From positions 1 to 64,000 of the forward strand of contig UQIS01000006.1 in the NCBI GenBank assembly GCA_900541245.1: 64,000 bases of DNA, written 5' to 3'. Shown here one piece after another: positions 8,455 through 17,066 of this stretch. The notes under the pieces were generated by a model. The model had not been told where the DNA came from. It did no database searches and saw only the letters and a program-made list of their open reading frames with translations. The first letter of the stretch is position 1, and each line of letters opens with the position of its first letter. Made by a program: the position numbers and the translations under genes. Origin of the DNA: an uncultured Collinsella sp. GTDB taxonomy: Bacteria; Actinomycetota; Coriobacteriia; Coriobacteriales; Coriobacteriaceae.

Positions 8455-9093
8455 CTATTCAGCGCGCTTGATAGGATGACGAACCACGGTCTTAAGTTTC
8501 TCCGGCGCACACTTGCGTGGATCGGAGAGATAGATTTCGTGATGTAAACGGGTATCTGAGAAGTCGGGGACATAGCCCTGCTCGGTCGTGTATTCATGCA
8601 TAGCGTCTACGGTCGCCGGTTCGTTGTCGTAGGGCCCGGTGTGCATGCATTGAACGCAGAGACCCTCGTCAACTTTAAGCAGTTCGACGGCGGAAAAGTC
8701 CAGTTTCTTTTTGGTCGTGGCTTCCGCGACCGCCCAGTCAAAGTCATCTCGGGTGACGAAATCGGGTAGGCGGATGCACGAGATAAAGTTGAAATCGTCC
8801 TTGCGTACATAATCGATGTCGCCGCTCGGGGAGTCTTGCCACCAGAAACCCTCGAGCGGAGGTACCACAAAGTCGAAATAGCCCTCGATACTCCTTGAGC
8901 CTTTCTTCGACATCTTGACGGTATAGGCGATGCCGTAAAGCAGCGGCAGGGCGTTTTGATACTCGCCACCTTCGGTATTTGGGTCGCCCTTTCCGCGAAC
9001 GGCAACGTAGCTCATAGGCGGGACAGTTACGATACTCGGCTTGCTTGCAGGTCTGTAGAGCTCCTTGCATTCCTTCTTAAAGTCGAACGCCAT
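8455..9093 (-). CDS. GyrI-like small-molecule-binding domain protein
   Basis: The 212-residue protein resembles the GyrI-like/SOUL-type ligand-binding family, which binds hydrophobic small molecules and in some relatives serves as the effector domain of AraC or MerR regulators. Seen here: MAFDFKKECKELYRP at the start, the conserved PPMSYVAVRGKGDPN strand-turn and a late VQCMHTGPYDNEPAT loop typical of the family. There is no DNA-binding domain. The start at 9093 has AAAGGCGG upstream. It is oriented against both neighbours, between a two-component system and an ABC exporter. The ligand is unknown. Confidence 0.8.
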   Translation of the reverse strand: MAFDFKKECKELYRPASKPSIVTVPPMSYVAVRGKGDPNTEGGEYQNALPLLYGIAYTVKMSKKGSRSIEGYFDFVVPPLEGFWWQDSPSGDIDYVRKDDFNFISCIRLPDFVTRDDFDWAVAEATTKKKLDFSAVELLKVDEGLCVQCMHTGPYDNEPATVDAMHEYTTEQGYVPDFSDTRLHHEIYLSDPRKCAPEKLKTVVRHPIKRAE

Positions 9094-9275
9094 GTTGGCC
9101 GCCTTTCTGCGTATTGGCCTGCTTAGATAGCTGAATCATATCATAGAAACGAACAGCTGTTCGAATGATTTGGCTGACAGATTGAGATGCGTGCGTGGTG
9201 TTTGGCGGTCGGCCTGACCCCGTCGATGATGTCTCTGCCTTCCCGGCGCCCGTCTGCGTTCCCGTTTTCCCATAT

Positions 9276-9312
9276 AAAACCTGCCAAAATGAACCTGTCC
9301 CTTTTTGGTCGG
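9276..9312. repeat. Family B palindrome, copy 2 (reverse orientation)
   Basis: AAAACCTGCCAAAA at 9276-9289 is followed by the reverse-oriented core CCTGTCCC and an imperfect right arm. It lies in the leader region of the ABC exporter operon. Confidence 0.65.
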
Positions 9313-9362
9313 TGCGAAATGGGTAATACTAAATAGTTATCCGACCAGATGGGAACCGATCG

Positions 9363-10064
9363 ATGGCCTATATCGAATTCAAAGACGTCATCAAAGCATA
9401 CGGCGAGGGCGATGCCCGCATCCACGCTCTCGACGGCGCGAGCTTTACCGTTGAGCGTGGCGAGCTCGCCATCATTCTGGGTGCTTCGGGTGCCGGCAAG
9501 ACCACGGCGCTCAACATTCTGGGCGGCATGGATACGGCGACCTCCGGCACCGTGACGGTGGACGGGCGCGATGTGAGCTCCGCTAACGAGGCGCAGCTCG
9601 TGGAATACCGCCGCGCCGACGTTGGCTTTGTCTTCCAGTTCTACAATCTGGTCCCCAACCTGACGGCGCTCGAAAACGTCGAGCTCGCGGCACAGATTTG
9701 CCCCGATTCGCTCGATGCCGAGCAAACGCTTCGTCAGGTTGGCCTGGGCGAGCGCCTCGCCAACTTCCCCGCGCAACTATCGGGCGGCGAGCAGCAGCGC
9801 GTGTCCATTGCCCGCGCACTGGCCAAGAACCCCAAGCTGCTTTTGTGCGACGAGCCTACGGGTGCACTCGACTACAAAACTGGCAAGCAGATCTTGCAGC
9901 TGTTGCAGGACACCTGTCGCAAACAAGGCATTACGGTCATTATCATCACCCACAACTCCGCGCTGGCGCCCATGGCCGATCGCCTGATCCGCTTTAAGAG
10001 CGGTCGCGTGGAGAGCGAGACGGTCCAGCAAAATCCCGTGCCTATCGAGACGATCGAGTGGTAG
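9363..10064 (+). CDS. ABC transporter ATP-binding protein (MacB/LolD type)
   Basis: ATPase subunit of a mechanotransmission-type exporter, 233 residues. Walker A is GASGAGKTT (40-48), the signature is [15 protein letters not shown] (about 138-152), Walker B is [12 protein letters not shown], and the switch histidine follows in IIITHN. In this family the ATPase pairs with an FtsX-domain permease, and that gene follows at once: the downstream ATG lies 5 nt past this stop codon. The ribosome site is only moderate (GGGAACCG). The operon likely exports a peptide, lipid or antimicrobial; substrate is not deducible. Confidence 0.95.
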   Translation: MAYIEFKDVIKAYGEGDARIHALDGASFTVERGELAIILGASGAGKTTALNILGGMDTATSGTVTVDGRDVSSANEAQLVEYRRADVGFVFQFYNLVPNLTALENVELAAQICPDSLDAEQTLRQVGLGERLANFPAQLSGGEQQRVSIARALAKNPKLLLCDEPTGALDYKTGKQILQLLQDTCRKQGITVIIITHNSALAPMADRLIRFKSGRVESETVQQNPVPIETIEW

Positions 10065-10069
10065 CGCCC

Positions 10070-12835
10070 ATGGACCAAGACCGCCAAAACAGCCAAACCG
10101 GCGATGCTAAGCACACGGAGCGCGACCGGGAGTTTACGACCTACCGTACCGCTCAAAGCTCAAACGATATGGTGCCGACGGTTTTTCGCCGTGGCATCTA
10201 CCGCACAATCCGAGGCAGCCTTAAGCGCTTCCTGTCCATTGTGGTCATCACCGCGCTTGGCGTGAGTGTGATGTGCGGCCTTAAGGCGGGCTGCGAGGAC
10301 CTGTGCGATTCGGTTGACGCGTACTTCGACCAGCAAAATGTCTATGACATCAACGTGCAGTCGACCTATGGCCTGACTGACGATGATCTCGACGCCATCC
10401 AAGAGGTCGATGGCGTCGAAACGGCCGAGGGCATCTACACCGAGACCGCCTACACCGCCGTGGGCACAACGCGCGAGCGCGTGGTCGTGCAAAGTCTCTC
10501 CAAGGAGAACATCGATCAGCCGGTGCTCGTGAACGGCGATTTGCCCGAGAGCGACGATGAGGTCGCGGTGACTTCGAAGTTCCTGAAGGCATCGGGCAAG
10601 AAAATCGGCGATACGGTGAGTTTTGCCGCCAATGACGCAAGCTCGTCCAATCAAAGCGCCAAGGACCAGTTTGCCGCGGGCGATTACACCATTACGGCCG
10701 AGGTCCTCGACCCCACTGATGTAAGTTCTGACTCGACAGTCAACGCCTTTCGCGCTGCTTCGGCGGCGGACTATAAGTTCTATGTGAGCGAGGACGCCGC
10801 GACATCTTCTTCCTACTCCGCGGTCCACGTGATCGTCGAGGGAGCCAAGAGCCTCAACTCCTATTCGGATTCCTACGCGGCAAAGATCAATGAGGTCAAG
10901 GGCAATATCGAGAAGATCCGCGAGGAGCGTGAGAAAGCGCGCGCTCAGGAACTGACGGTCGACACGCCGGCAAGCTTGGATGCGGCCGAGCGCCAGGCGA
11001 ATATGCTCTTTGGGATTGAGCAGGACAACATCAATCGCATGGCCGAGGGCAGCGACGAGCGTGCGCAGGCACAAGCCGACCTGGACCAGCGCCGTGCCGC
11101 CGCCGACCAGCAGTTTGCCGATGCCCGCGCCGAGCTCTCTGACCTTGGTGAATGCACCTGGTACATCCAGGACCGCGGCAATATCGCAAGCTACTCGAGC
11201 GTGGAGAGCGATAGCTCGTCAATTGAGGCCATCGCCACGGTGTTCCCGTTCATCTTCTTTATCGTCGCCGTGCTCATCAGCCTTACCACCGCCACGCGCA
11301 TGGTCGAGGAGGAGCGCACGCTCATCGGCCTGTATAAGGCGCTCGGTTATTCGCGCGGACGTATCCTGTCCAAATACGTGGACTATGCGCTGTGGGCTTG
11401 TCTGATCGGCGGCGTGCTCGGCAATATCATCGGATTTGTGGGCCTGCCGCTGTTCCTGTTTACGGTGTTCGACGACATGTACTCGCTGCCCCAGATGCTG
11501 CTTTCGTACGACATCGTGTCGTCGATTGTGTCGGTGGCGCTGTTTGCCGTGGGCGTGGTGGGCGCCACGATTATCGCCTGCCGCCACGAGATGGCCGAGA
11601 CCCCGGCCTCGCTCATGCGTCCCAAGGCTCCGCGTGCCGGCTCGCGCATCTTGCTTGAGCGCATCGGCTTTATTTGGCGCCGCATGGGCTTTTTGAACAA
11701 GGTCGCTGCACGCAACCTATTCCGCTATAAAAAGCGCGCCTTTATGACCATCTTTGGCATTGCGGGTTGCACCGCGCTTGTGATCTGCGGTATGGGTATT
11801 CGCGACACGTCGGTCGCGCTTTCGCCCAAGCAGTATGGGCATATCACGCGCTATGACTTGCTGGCGGTCGCCAATCCCGACGATTTTTCGCAGACGTGCG
11901 CGGCGTTGGATGAGCGCAGCGCGGCCAATGATTCCAACGTGACCGTGACTTCGACGCTGCCGATTATGACCGACAACGTCACCTTTACGTTTGGCGGCAA
12001 GAGCGAGACCGTGCAGCTGATCGTGGTGCCCGATGACCGCACGAACGACCTGGACGACTATGTGCGCCTGGAGGATGAGTCAAAAGAACCGCTGTCTTTG
12101 CGTGACGGAGACGTGTATCTGAGTAAGAGTTCACAGCTGGTGCTGGGGATTCAACCGGGCGATACGGCGCACGTCCAGGATTCGTCGCTCAATGTCGCCA
12201 AGGTCAAAGTCAGCGACATTTCGCTTAACTATCTGGGCAACACGCTTTACATGACGCAGGGCACCTATGAGCGCGCGTTTGGCCGAAGCGCACGCCTTAA
12301 CGGCGTCTTTGTGCTGCTTAAGGGCTCGTCGGCCGACCAGATTGCGTTTAGCAAGAATCTTAAGAGTGACGGCTGGCTTACGATTTCGAGCACGGCCGAA
12401 CATTGGCAGAACTACGAGGCGAACTTTACGATTATCAATTCCGTCGTGGTGCTCGTGACCTTTATGGCGGCGTGCCTATCGTTTGTGGTGGTGTTTACGC
12501 TGTCCAACACGAATATCTCCGAGCGCGAACGCGAGCTGGCGACCATCAAGGTGCTGGGCTTCCGCCGTGGCGAGGTGCACCATTACGTCAACAAGGAGAC
12601 GTTGATCCTCACGGCGATCGGCGCTGCGCTGGGCGTGCCGCTGGGTGGCTTGCTGGCCGAGAGCTTCACGTACATCCTGCAGATGCCGTCGCTGTACTTT
12701 GACGTCGAAGTCGAGCCACTGAGCTACGTGCTTGCCGTGGTACTTTCCTTCGGCTTTACGATTATCGTCAACCTCGCCACCAACCGAACTCTCAACAAGA
12801 TCGACATGGTCGGCGCCCTCAAAAGCGCCGAGTAA
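10070..12835 (+). CDS. FtsX-domain ABC transporter permease (MacB-like)
   Basis: Large permease of 921 residues coupled to the upstream ATPase. A first transmembrane helix near 45-65 (SIVVITALGVSVMCG) is followed by an extracellular MacB-like region with an acidic, alpha-helical coiled segment around 270-350 (rich in Glu, Arg, Ala and Gln). A first FtsX core has three helices around 385-500 (ATVFPFIFFIVAVLISL; LIGLYKALGYSRGRIL). A second extracellular domain and a C-terminal FtsX core (LSNTNISERERELATIKVLG) end in GALKSAE. A GTG 12 nt upstream is an alternative start inside the ATPase gene. The last 8 codons belong to a DNA block duplicated 2.5 kb downstream (family D). Confidence 0.92.
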   Translation: MDQDRQNSQTGDAKHTERDREFTTYRTAQSSNDMVPTVFRRGIYRTIRGSLKRFLSIVVITALGVSVMCGLKAGCEDLCDSVDAYFDQQNVYDINVQSTYGLTDDDLDAIQEVDGVETAEGIYTETAYTAVGTTRERVVVQSLSKENIDQPVLVNGDLPESDDEVAVTSKFLKASGKKIGDTVSFAANDASSSNQSAKDQFAAGDYTITAEVLDPTDVSSDSTVNAFRAASAADYKFYVSEDAATSSSYSAVHVIVEGAKSLNSYSDSYAAKINEVKGNIEKIREEREKARAQELTVDTPASLDAAERQANMLFGIEQDNINRMAEGSDERAQAQADLDQRRAAADQQFADARAELSDLGECTWYIQDRGNIASYSSVESDSSSIEAIATVFPFIFFIVAVLISLTTATRMVEEERTLIGLYKALGYSRGRILSKYVDYALWACLIGGVLGNIIGFVGLPLFLFTVFDDMYSLPQMLLSYDIVSSIVSVALFAVGVVGATIIACRHEMAETPASLMRPKAPRAGSRILLERIGFIWRRMGFLNKVAARNLFRYKKRAFMTIFGIAGCTALVICGMGIRDTSVALSPKQYGHITRYDLLAVANPDDFSQTCAALDERSAANDSNVTVTSTLPIMTDNVTFTFGGKSETVQLIVVPDDRTNDLDDYVRLEDESKEPLSLRDGDVYLSKSSQLVLGIQPGDTAHVQDSSLNVAKVKVSDISLNYLGNTLYMTQGTYERAFGRSARLNGVFVLLKGSSADQIAFSKNLKSDGWLTISSTAEHWQNYEANFTIINSVVVLVTFMAACLSFVVVFTLSNTNISERERELATIKVLGFRRGEVHHYVNKETLILTAIGAALGVPLGGLLAESFTYILQMPSLYFDVEVEPLSYVLAVVLSFGFTIIVNLATNRTLNKIDMVGALKSAE

Positions 12836-13194
12836 CCTGTCCTGGGATTCAAGCTGTAGCGAGCTACCGACGCACCCACATCCGCATTATTGCATAAACC
12901 GCCCCGTCGAATGCATATTTCGGCGGGGCGGTTGCTACTTGTCCACGGGTACCCCAGGGGGCGGCGTGCAAATTCCGGAGTATTCAGCATCCCGGGGTCC
13001 GCGGGCGCGGGGGCGGGAGTGCAAAACTGCGCTGAAAGCCCCGATTCTGAGCCCCAACGCCTCTAGAGCCGCTCGTTTTTTACAGAATGCGGCCCATGGT
13101 GCCTGCCTTTCGCCCAAAATCCAGTATGCAGGCACCCTTGGCTGCTGAATACTCCCAAAAATGCACGCCGCATCCTACCCCAGGCACCCGCAGC
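12811..13194. repeat. Family D ~385-bp repeated block, copy 1
   Basis: This block begins inside the permease gene (last 8 codons plus stop) and is repeated at 15281-15666 with roughly 85% identity by eye. It contains a terminator-like hairpin (12898-12936), then inverted motifs: GGCGTGCA and GGAGTATTCAGCA on the left (about 12965-12990), answered by TGCTGAATACTCC and TGCACGCC on the right (13143-13170). A hairpin GGTGCCTGC...GCAGGCACC lies between. No frame with a ribosome site is seen. Confidence 0.8.
12898..12936 (+). terminator. Rho-independent-type terminator of the ABC exporter operon
   Basis: AACCGCCCCGTCGAA and its complement TTTCGGCGGGGCGGTT form a long GC stem about 60 nt after the permease stop codon. 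The T run after the stem is weak. The hairpin is kept in copy 2 of the block. Confidence 0.6.
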
Positions 13195-13220
13195 TACTCT
13201 GCGAGTGCGTGGCCTAATAG

Positions 13221-13290
13221 TAAGTTGCGGTGGAATAGTTCCCGTTTATGGCTCTGCTATGCCAAACGGGAACTATTCCACCGCAACTTA
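13221..13290. repeat. Family A hairpin, copy 1
   Basis: Perfect 27-nt arms (13221-13247 and 13264-13290) start TAAGTTGCGGTGGAATAG; the loop is 16 nt. Related hairpins lie at 14444 and 22965. Between here and the next gene (13291-13472) a palindromic TGACA-TT-TGTCA near 13319 may belong to the XRE promoter. Confidence 0.8.
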
Positions 13291-13472
13291 TCGAGAGGGC
13301 TCTTGGTTGTTATTTGCACTGACATTTGTCATGAAATGGCAGGTCGTTAGGGGTTGCTACTGGTAGTTGCGGTAGGGTTGGGGCAGATTCTAACTAGAAA
13401 TGGTGGTCGCTACCGGTTGTTTTCGGCATACTCGCCTCATTCGATTACGGTCACCACATGAAAGGAACCACC

Positions 13473-14393
13473 ATGGACCTTGCGATGGCACAGCGTCTCG
13501 TCGATCGCCGCAAAGCTGCCGGTCTTTCTCAGGAGGCCCTTGCTGCCCAACTGGGCGTAAGTCGCCAGGCTGTCAGTAAATGGGAGCGCAGTGAGTCCTC
13601 ACCCGATACCGATAACCTTATTGCGCTCGCCGCACTGTATGGCGTGTCGTTGGACGAGCTGTTGTATGGGGAAGCGGCTAGCGATGCCGACGACCTTGAG
13701 GACGGCAGTGCCGACACCGAGACAGCGGATGTGGTTGACGAGGCTGAGGCTTCTACTGAGCACGCCGATTGCGGCGACAAACCACTTGTCGATATTTCCC
13801 TCGCGCGCGGCATCCACGTCATTGATCCCAATAAAGGCGAGGAAGTCCATGTTGGCTGGAGCGGCATCCATGTGACCAACGACCGCAAGGGTGAAGAGGT
13901 GCACGTGGGGCCGGGCGGCGTACATATTGACACGCTAGAGGACGACGGGCACAGCGTGCACACCAATGCCGATGGCACCGTGGTTATCGACGGCGAACAA
14001 TTCTCCAGCTGGAAAGAGGCGCGCGACAAGCTCGACCATCATGGCAAGCATTTCCACACCAAGCTCGGTCGCGCGTGGAATAAGTTCCCCTTCCCCGTGC
14101 TTGTCGCCCTCGCCTATCTGGCGCTCGGCATTATTTGCGGCGTGTGGACTACGGGACTTTTCCTCGTCTTTTTGATTCCCGTCTACTACGCGCTTGGCGA
14201 TTTCATCGACCGGCGTCATCTGTCAAAGCTTGTCGACGCCGTCTACCCGGCAGCTGCCATAACTTGGTTCCTCTACATGTGGCTCTGCCTGGGACAGCCC
14301 CATCCCGCATGGGTCATCTTCATCACGATTCCCATCGTAAAAGCGCTTATGCACTGGTGCCGCAAACAATGGAAGCACCGCAAACAGGCCTAA
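13473..14393 (+). CDS. XRE-family regulator with C-terminal membrane domain
   Basis: A 306-residue protein with an N-terminal Cro/C1 helix-turn-helix (residues 5-60, QEALAAQLGVSRQAVSKWE), an acidic linker rich in Asp and Glu (about 65-100), then an unusual repeat region in which GIHV-D--KGEEVHVG recurs (about 110-150). A histidine-rich stretch (DHHGKHFHTK) and about four hydrophobic helices (near 205-300) follow. XRE proteins with membrane tails are common in Firmicutes and Actinobacteria, but the repeat region is not one I recognise; it resembles a short beta-strand repeat. The ATG at 13473 follows AAAGGAACCACC. It may sense the envelope and act on its own promoter. No obvious partner gene is adjacent. 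Confidence 0.85.
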   Translation: MDLAMAQRLVDRRKAAGLSQEALAAQLGVSRQAVSKWERSESSPDTDNLIALAALYGVSLDELLYGEAASDADDLEDGSADTETADVVDEAEASTEHADCGDKPLVDISLARGIHVIDPNKGEEVHVGWSGIHVTNDRKGEEVHVGPGGVHIDTLEDDGHSVHTNADGTVVIDGEQFSSWKEARDKLDHHGKHFHTKLGRAWNKFPFPVLVALAYLALGIICGVWTTGLFLVFLIPVYYALGDFIDRRHLSKLVDAVYPAAAITWFLYMWLCLGQPHPAWVIFITIPIVKALMHWCRKQWKHRKQA

Positions 14394-14443
14394 ACCGCCC
14401 TAACCCGCCAGCGCCACTCATCCGACACCGCCCGTCCCTTCCA

Positions 14444-14510
14444 AGTTGCGGTGATATAGGGACTGTTTTGAGGCTCCAAAGCGCCAAACAGTCCCTATAT
14501 CACCGTAACT
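14444..14510. repeat. Family A hairpin, copy 2
   Basis: 25-nt arms (14444-14468 and 14486-14510) start AGTTGCGGTGATATAG and differ from copies 1 and 3 in the distal half, with matching changes on the other arm; one pair is G opposite T. It may also serve as a terminator after the XRE gene, but lacks a T run. Confidence 0.8.
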
Positions 14511-14573
14511 AACAAACAATTGGGTCAGTTCCGGCACGGAGATAAGCATTGAGCTGACCGCGCGCCAAGAAAA

Positions 14574-14713
14574 GGGCCTATTTACTACGTTTAGCCCGAA
14601 GGGGCCGACCATACCCGCCTTTTTCGAAAACTGGCAAGCTTTCTACCTGCGGTTTTATTTTTACAATCTTTGTCATGGTCGAGGGTGTGGTAGCAAACGT
14701 AGTAGATAGGTCC
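14574..14713. repeat. Family C long inverted repeat, copy 2
   Basis: Arms 14574-14592 and 14695-14713 pair at 17 of 19 positions, and CGACCAT (14606-14612) pairs with ATGGTCG (14675-14681). The interior carries CCTGCGGTTTT near 14646. No gene is seen inside. Confidence 0.65.
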
Positions 14714-14840
14714 ATTTTGTGGCAACGGATCATTCAAGCTCAATCTCGAAGGCTAAAGAGAGCCTCTCACCCACGCCTGCGGGCGAAAACCAAATAGAAT
14801 GAAAGGCAAATGGAAAGCCCGTTTGACGAGCGGAGGACAT

Positions 14841-15161
14841 ATGCGCGACGTAGCCGAAAGCGACTGGAAGCTGTTTAAGAAAATGCTTCCTCAATGGCAA
14901 GAACGTTATATGGAAAAGCTCATCGGCCAGTACGTTGAGATACTGAACGGCGACAGTGAAGCGTCCAGTAGATTTTGGGCACTAGAAAAGCGCCTCAATA
15001 GAGACAAGCTGTCCTCAGGCGTAATTGCAAACGACATTCGCCGCAGCACAATGCACCGCGAGATAGCCAATTTGCTTATCGACAGCGTGATCACCCTTGA
15101 CGACCTTGACGGTTTTACCGAGGACATTAAGAGCTATGCGCAACACTGGATTAGCCAGTAA
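14841..15161 (+). CDS. Small all-helical protein of unknown function
   Basis: A 106-residue, mostly helical, soluble protein beginning MRDVAESDWKLFKKMLPQWQ. I recall similar short proteins of about 100-110 residues in gut Firmicutes and Coriobacteria, conserved in the DWKLF--LP-WQE segment and in a late LDDL-GF motif, with no experimentally assigned role that I know. The ATG at 14841 follows GGAGGACAT; an upstream in-frame ATG at 14799 lacks such a site. It lacks a signal peptide, transmembrane helix, cysteines or catalytic-looking motif. It stands alone between family C and family D repeats. Confidence 0.75.
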   Translation: MRDVAESDWKLFKKMLPQWQERYMEKLIGQYVEILNGDSEASSRFWALEKRLNRDKLSSGVIANDIRRSTMHREIANLLIDSVITLDDLDGFTEDIKSYAQHWISQ

Positions 15162-15241
15162 GAGTACTGAACGACAAACATCCCCAGCAAAACGGGGTAA
15201 ACGCCAGGCCGCCTAATGGTTGTCCGGCGTTTGCCCAGATT

Positions 15242-15279
15242 AACCTGCCAAAGATGAACCTGTCCCTTTTTGGCGGGTT
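15242..15279. repeat. Family B palindrome, copy 3 (reverse orientation)
   Basis: AACCTGCCAAAG and TTTTTGGCGGGTT flank the reverse-oriented core CCTGTCCC. It directly abuts the start of family D copy 2 at 15281. Confidence 0.75.
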
Positions 15280-15280
15280 A

Positions 15281-15666
15281 CTCGGCGCTTTTAAGAGCGC
15301 CGAGTAACCCGTTCTGGGATTCAAGCTGTAGCGAGCCACCGACGCGCCCACAGCCACTAAATTGCATAAACCGTCCTGTCGATTGCATATTTCGGCGGGG
15401 CGGTTGCTTTTTGCCTACGGGTAACCCAGGGGGCGGCGTGCAAATTCCGGAGAATTCAGCATCCCGGAGTCCGCGGGTGTGGGAGCGGGCGCACAAAAGC
15501 GCATTGAAAGCCTGACTTTGAGCTCCGGCGCCTCGAGGACCGCTCATTTTTTTGCAGAATGCGGCCCGCGGCGCCTGTCTCTCGCCCAAAATCCAGTATG
15601 CAGGCACCCTCGGCTGCTGAATACTCCCAAAAATGCACGCCGCATCCTACCCCAGGCACCCGCAGC
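15281..15666. repeat. Family D ~385-bp repeated block, copy 2 with permease-gene fossil
   Basis: Same length and order of motifs as copy 1. Its first 27 nt read in frame as LGAFKSAE plus stop, the counterpart of VGALKSAE at the end of the FtsX permease gene, although no permease gene precedes it here. The hairpin and the inverted GGAGTATTCAGCA-type motifs are kept (the left motif has one change). No coding frame is supported in 15162-15847. Confidence 0.8.
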
Positions 15667-15671
15667 AAGAA

Positions 15672-15856
15672 GACGAATAGCCTCGGCCTCCCCGGTTACC
15701 GCAGGAGGCCCCAGGGCTTACCTCCCAAATCTTTCTGCAGGACGGAAGGACCCCGCCGCGCGAAGCGCACGGCGGGGTCCAGACATGTCCGAGGACGATT
15801 TGGGAGGTAAGCCCTGGGGCCTCCGATGGGGGCGGTTCCAGCCGAGGCTATTCGTC
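15672..15856. repeat. 60-nt-arm inverted duplication covering the pfkA gene end
   Basis: Arms 15672-15731 and 15797-15856 match over the outer 16 nt and inner 28 nt, with 16 unmatched nt between in each arm. The right arm includes the last codons and stop of pfkA. A further GC hairpin (GGACCCCGCCG and complement, near 15748-15780) sits at the centre. It probably acts as the pfkA transcript end but is far larger than a normal terminator. Confidence 0.85.
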
Positions 15857-16927
15857 GCCGAAGCTGATGCCCAACGCCTTGGCCTCGCGCACCAGGTCGC
15901 TCTGGGGATCGACAAACTTGAGCTTGCCAGCGACATCCTCGAGCGGCATGTGGCACATCTTGCCGTCACGCAGGGCAATCATGTAGCCAAACTCGCCGCG
16001 CAGGCAGCCCAGCGCGGCCTCGACGCCGCACTGGGTCGCAAAGATGCGGTCCTGGGCATCGGGCTGGCCGCCGCGCTGCGTGTGGCCGGGGATGGCGACG
16101 CGGGTCTCGCGACCGGTCTTGGCCTCGATCTCCTTGGCGATGTCGTAGACAATCGACGGACTCGTGCGCTCGGCGAGCTTCTTCTTGTACTCCTTCTTGG
16201 ACAGCGCCGCGTCCTCCTTGGAGATGGCGCCCTCGGCGACGGCCACGATGGTAAAGCGGCTGCCGGTTTCCATGCGATGCTCGATGGTCTTGATGACGTT
16301 GTCCATGTCGTAGGGGATCTCGGGAATCAGGATGACATCCGCGCCGCCCGCGACGCCGGCGTACAGTGGAATCCAGCCAACCTTGTGGCCCATGATCTCG
16401 ATAACGAACACGCGGCCGTGGCTCGAGGCGGTAGTGTGGATGTCGTCGATGCACTTGGTGGCGACGTCGATGGCGCTCGTAAAGCCAAACGTCAGCTCGG
16501 TGCCCCAGGTGTCGTTATCGATGGTCTTGGGCAGGGCGATAACGTTGAGACCCTCTTCGCGCAGGCGGTTGGCAGTCTTGGTGGAGCCGTTGCCGCCCAG
16601 CATAAACAGGCAGTCGAGCTGCAGCTTGTGATAGGTGTGGACCATTGCCGGCACCTTCTCGACGCCGTCGGCCTCGGGAGTGTCCAGACGCTTGAACGGC
16701 GTGCGGCTCGTGCCCAGGATGGTGCCGCCGCGGGTGAGGATGCCGCTAAAATCGGCGGGCGACATGACGCGGAACCTGCTGTAGATAAGGCCCTGGTAGC
16801 CGTCCTCAAAACCATAGATCTCGATAGGTTCTTCGCTATTGGTCATAAGCGTTTTGACGATGCCGCGCATGGTGGCGTTGAGCGCCTGGCAGTCGCCGCC
16901 ACTGGTAAGAAGACCGATCCTGAGCAT
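15848..16927 (-). CDS. pfkA: 6-phosphofructokinase
   Basis: Phosphorylates fructose 6-phosphate in glycolysis. The 359-residue protein has the substrate loop TSGGDCQALNATMRG (9-23), GGNGSTKT (111-118) and PKTIDND (133-139), plus IEIMGHKVGW and a late IPGHTQRGG. In the family, the residue in GGDGS/GGDDS and the residue before TIDND help tell ATP from pyrophosphate enzymes; this one has Gly in the first site and Lys in the second, a mixed pattern, so the phosphoryl donor is not settled. The Asn in GGNGS in place of the usual Asp is uncommon. The ribosome site is GGAAGGATTCATC. It lies downstream of the Cys hydrolase gene, behind a terminator. Confidence 0.93.
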   Translation of the reverse strand: MLRIGLLTSGGDCQALNATMRGIVKTLMTNSEEPIEIYGFEDGYQGLIYSRFRVMSPADFSGILTRGGTILGTSRTPFKRLDTPEADGVEKVPAMVHTYHKLQLDCLFMLGGNGSTKTANRLREEGLNVIALPKTIDNDTWGTELTFGFTSAIDVATKCIDDIHTTASSHGRVFVIEIMGHKVGWIPLYAGVAGGADVILIPEIPYDMDNVIKTIEHRMETGSRFTIVAVAEGAISKEDAALSKKEYKKKLAERTSPSIVYDIAKEIEAKTGRETRVAIPGHTQRGGQPDAQDRIFATQCGVEAALGCLRGEFGYMIALRDGKMCHMPLEDVAGKLKFVDPQSDLVREAKALGISFGDE

Positions 16928-16965
16928 GATGAATCCTTCCGGGCAAGTTATAACATGCGCATAAG

Positions 16966-16998
16966 TTTACCCCCGCACACTGTTGATACGGGGGTAAA
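16966..16998 (-). terminator. Terminator between the Cys-hydrolase gene and pfkA
   Basis: Perfect 10-nt arms TTTACCCCCG (16966-16975) and CGGGGGTAAA (16989-16998) form a hairpin 69 nt past the 17067 stop codon and upstream of pfkA. Confidence 0.6.
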
Positions 16999-17066
16999 AC
17001 GTGTTAGCTCAAGCGTATGGAAATGTAAGCAACGTCAGGGAACGTAAGGTCGACGGGCCTGGCTCC

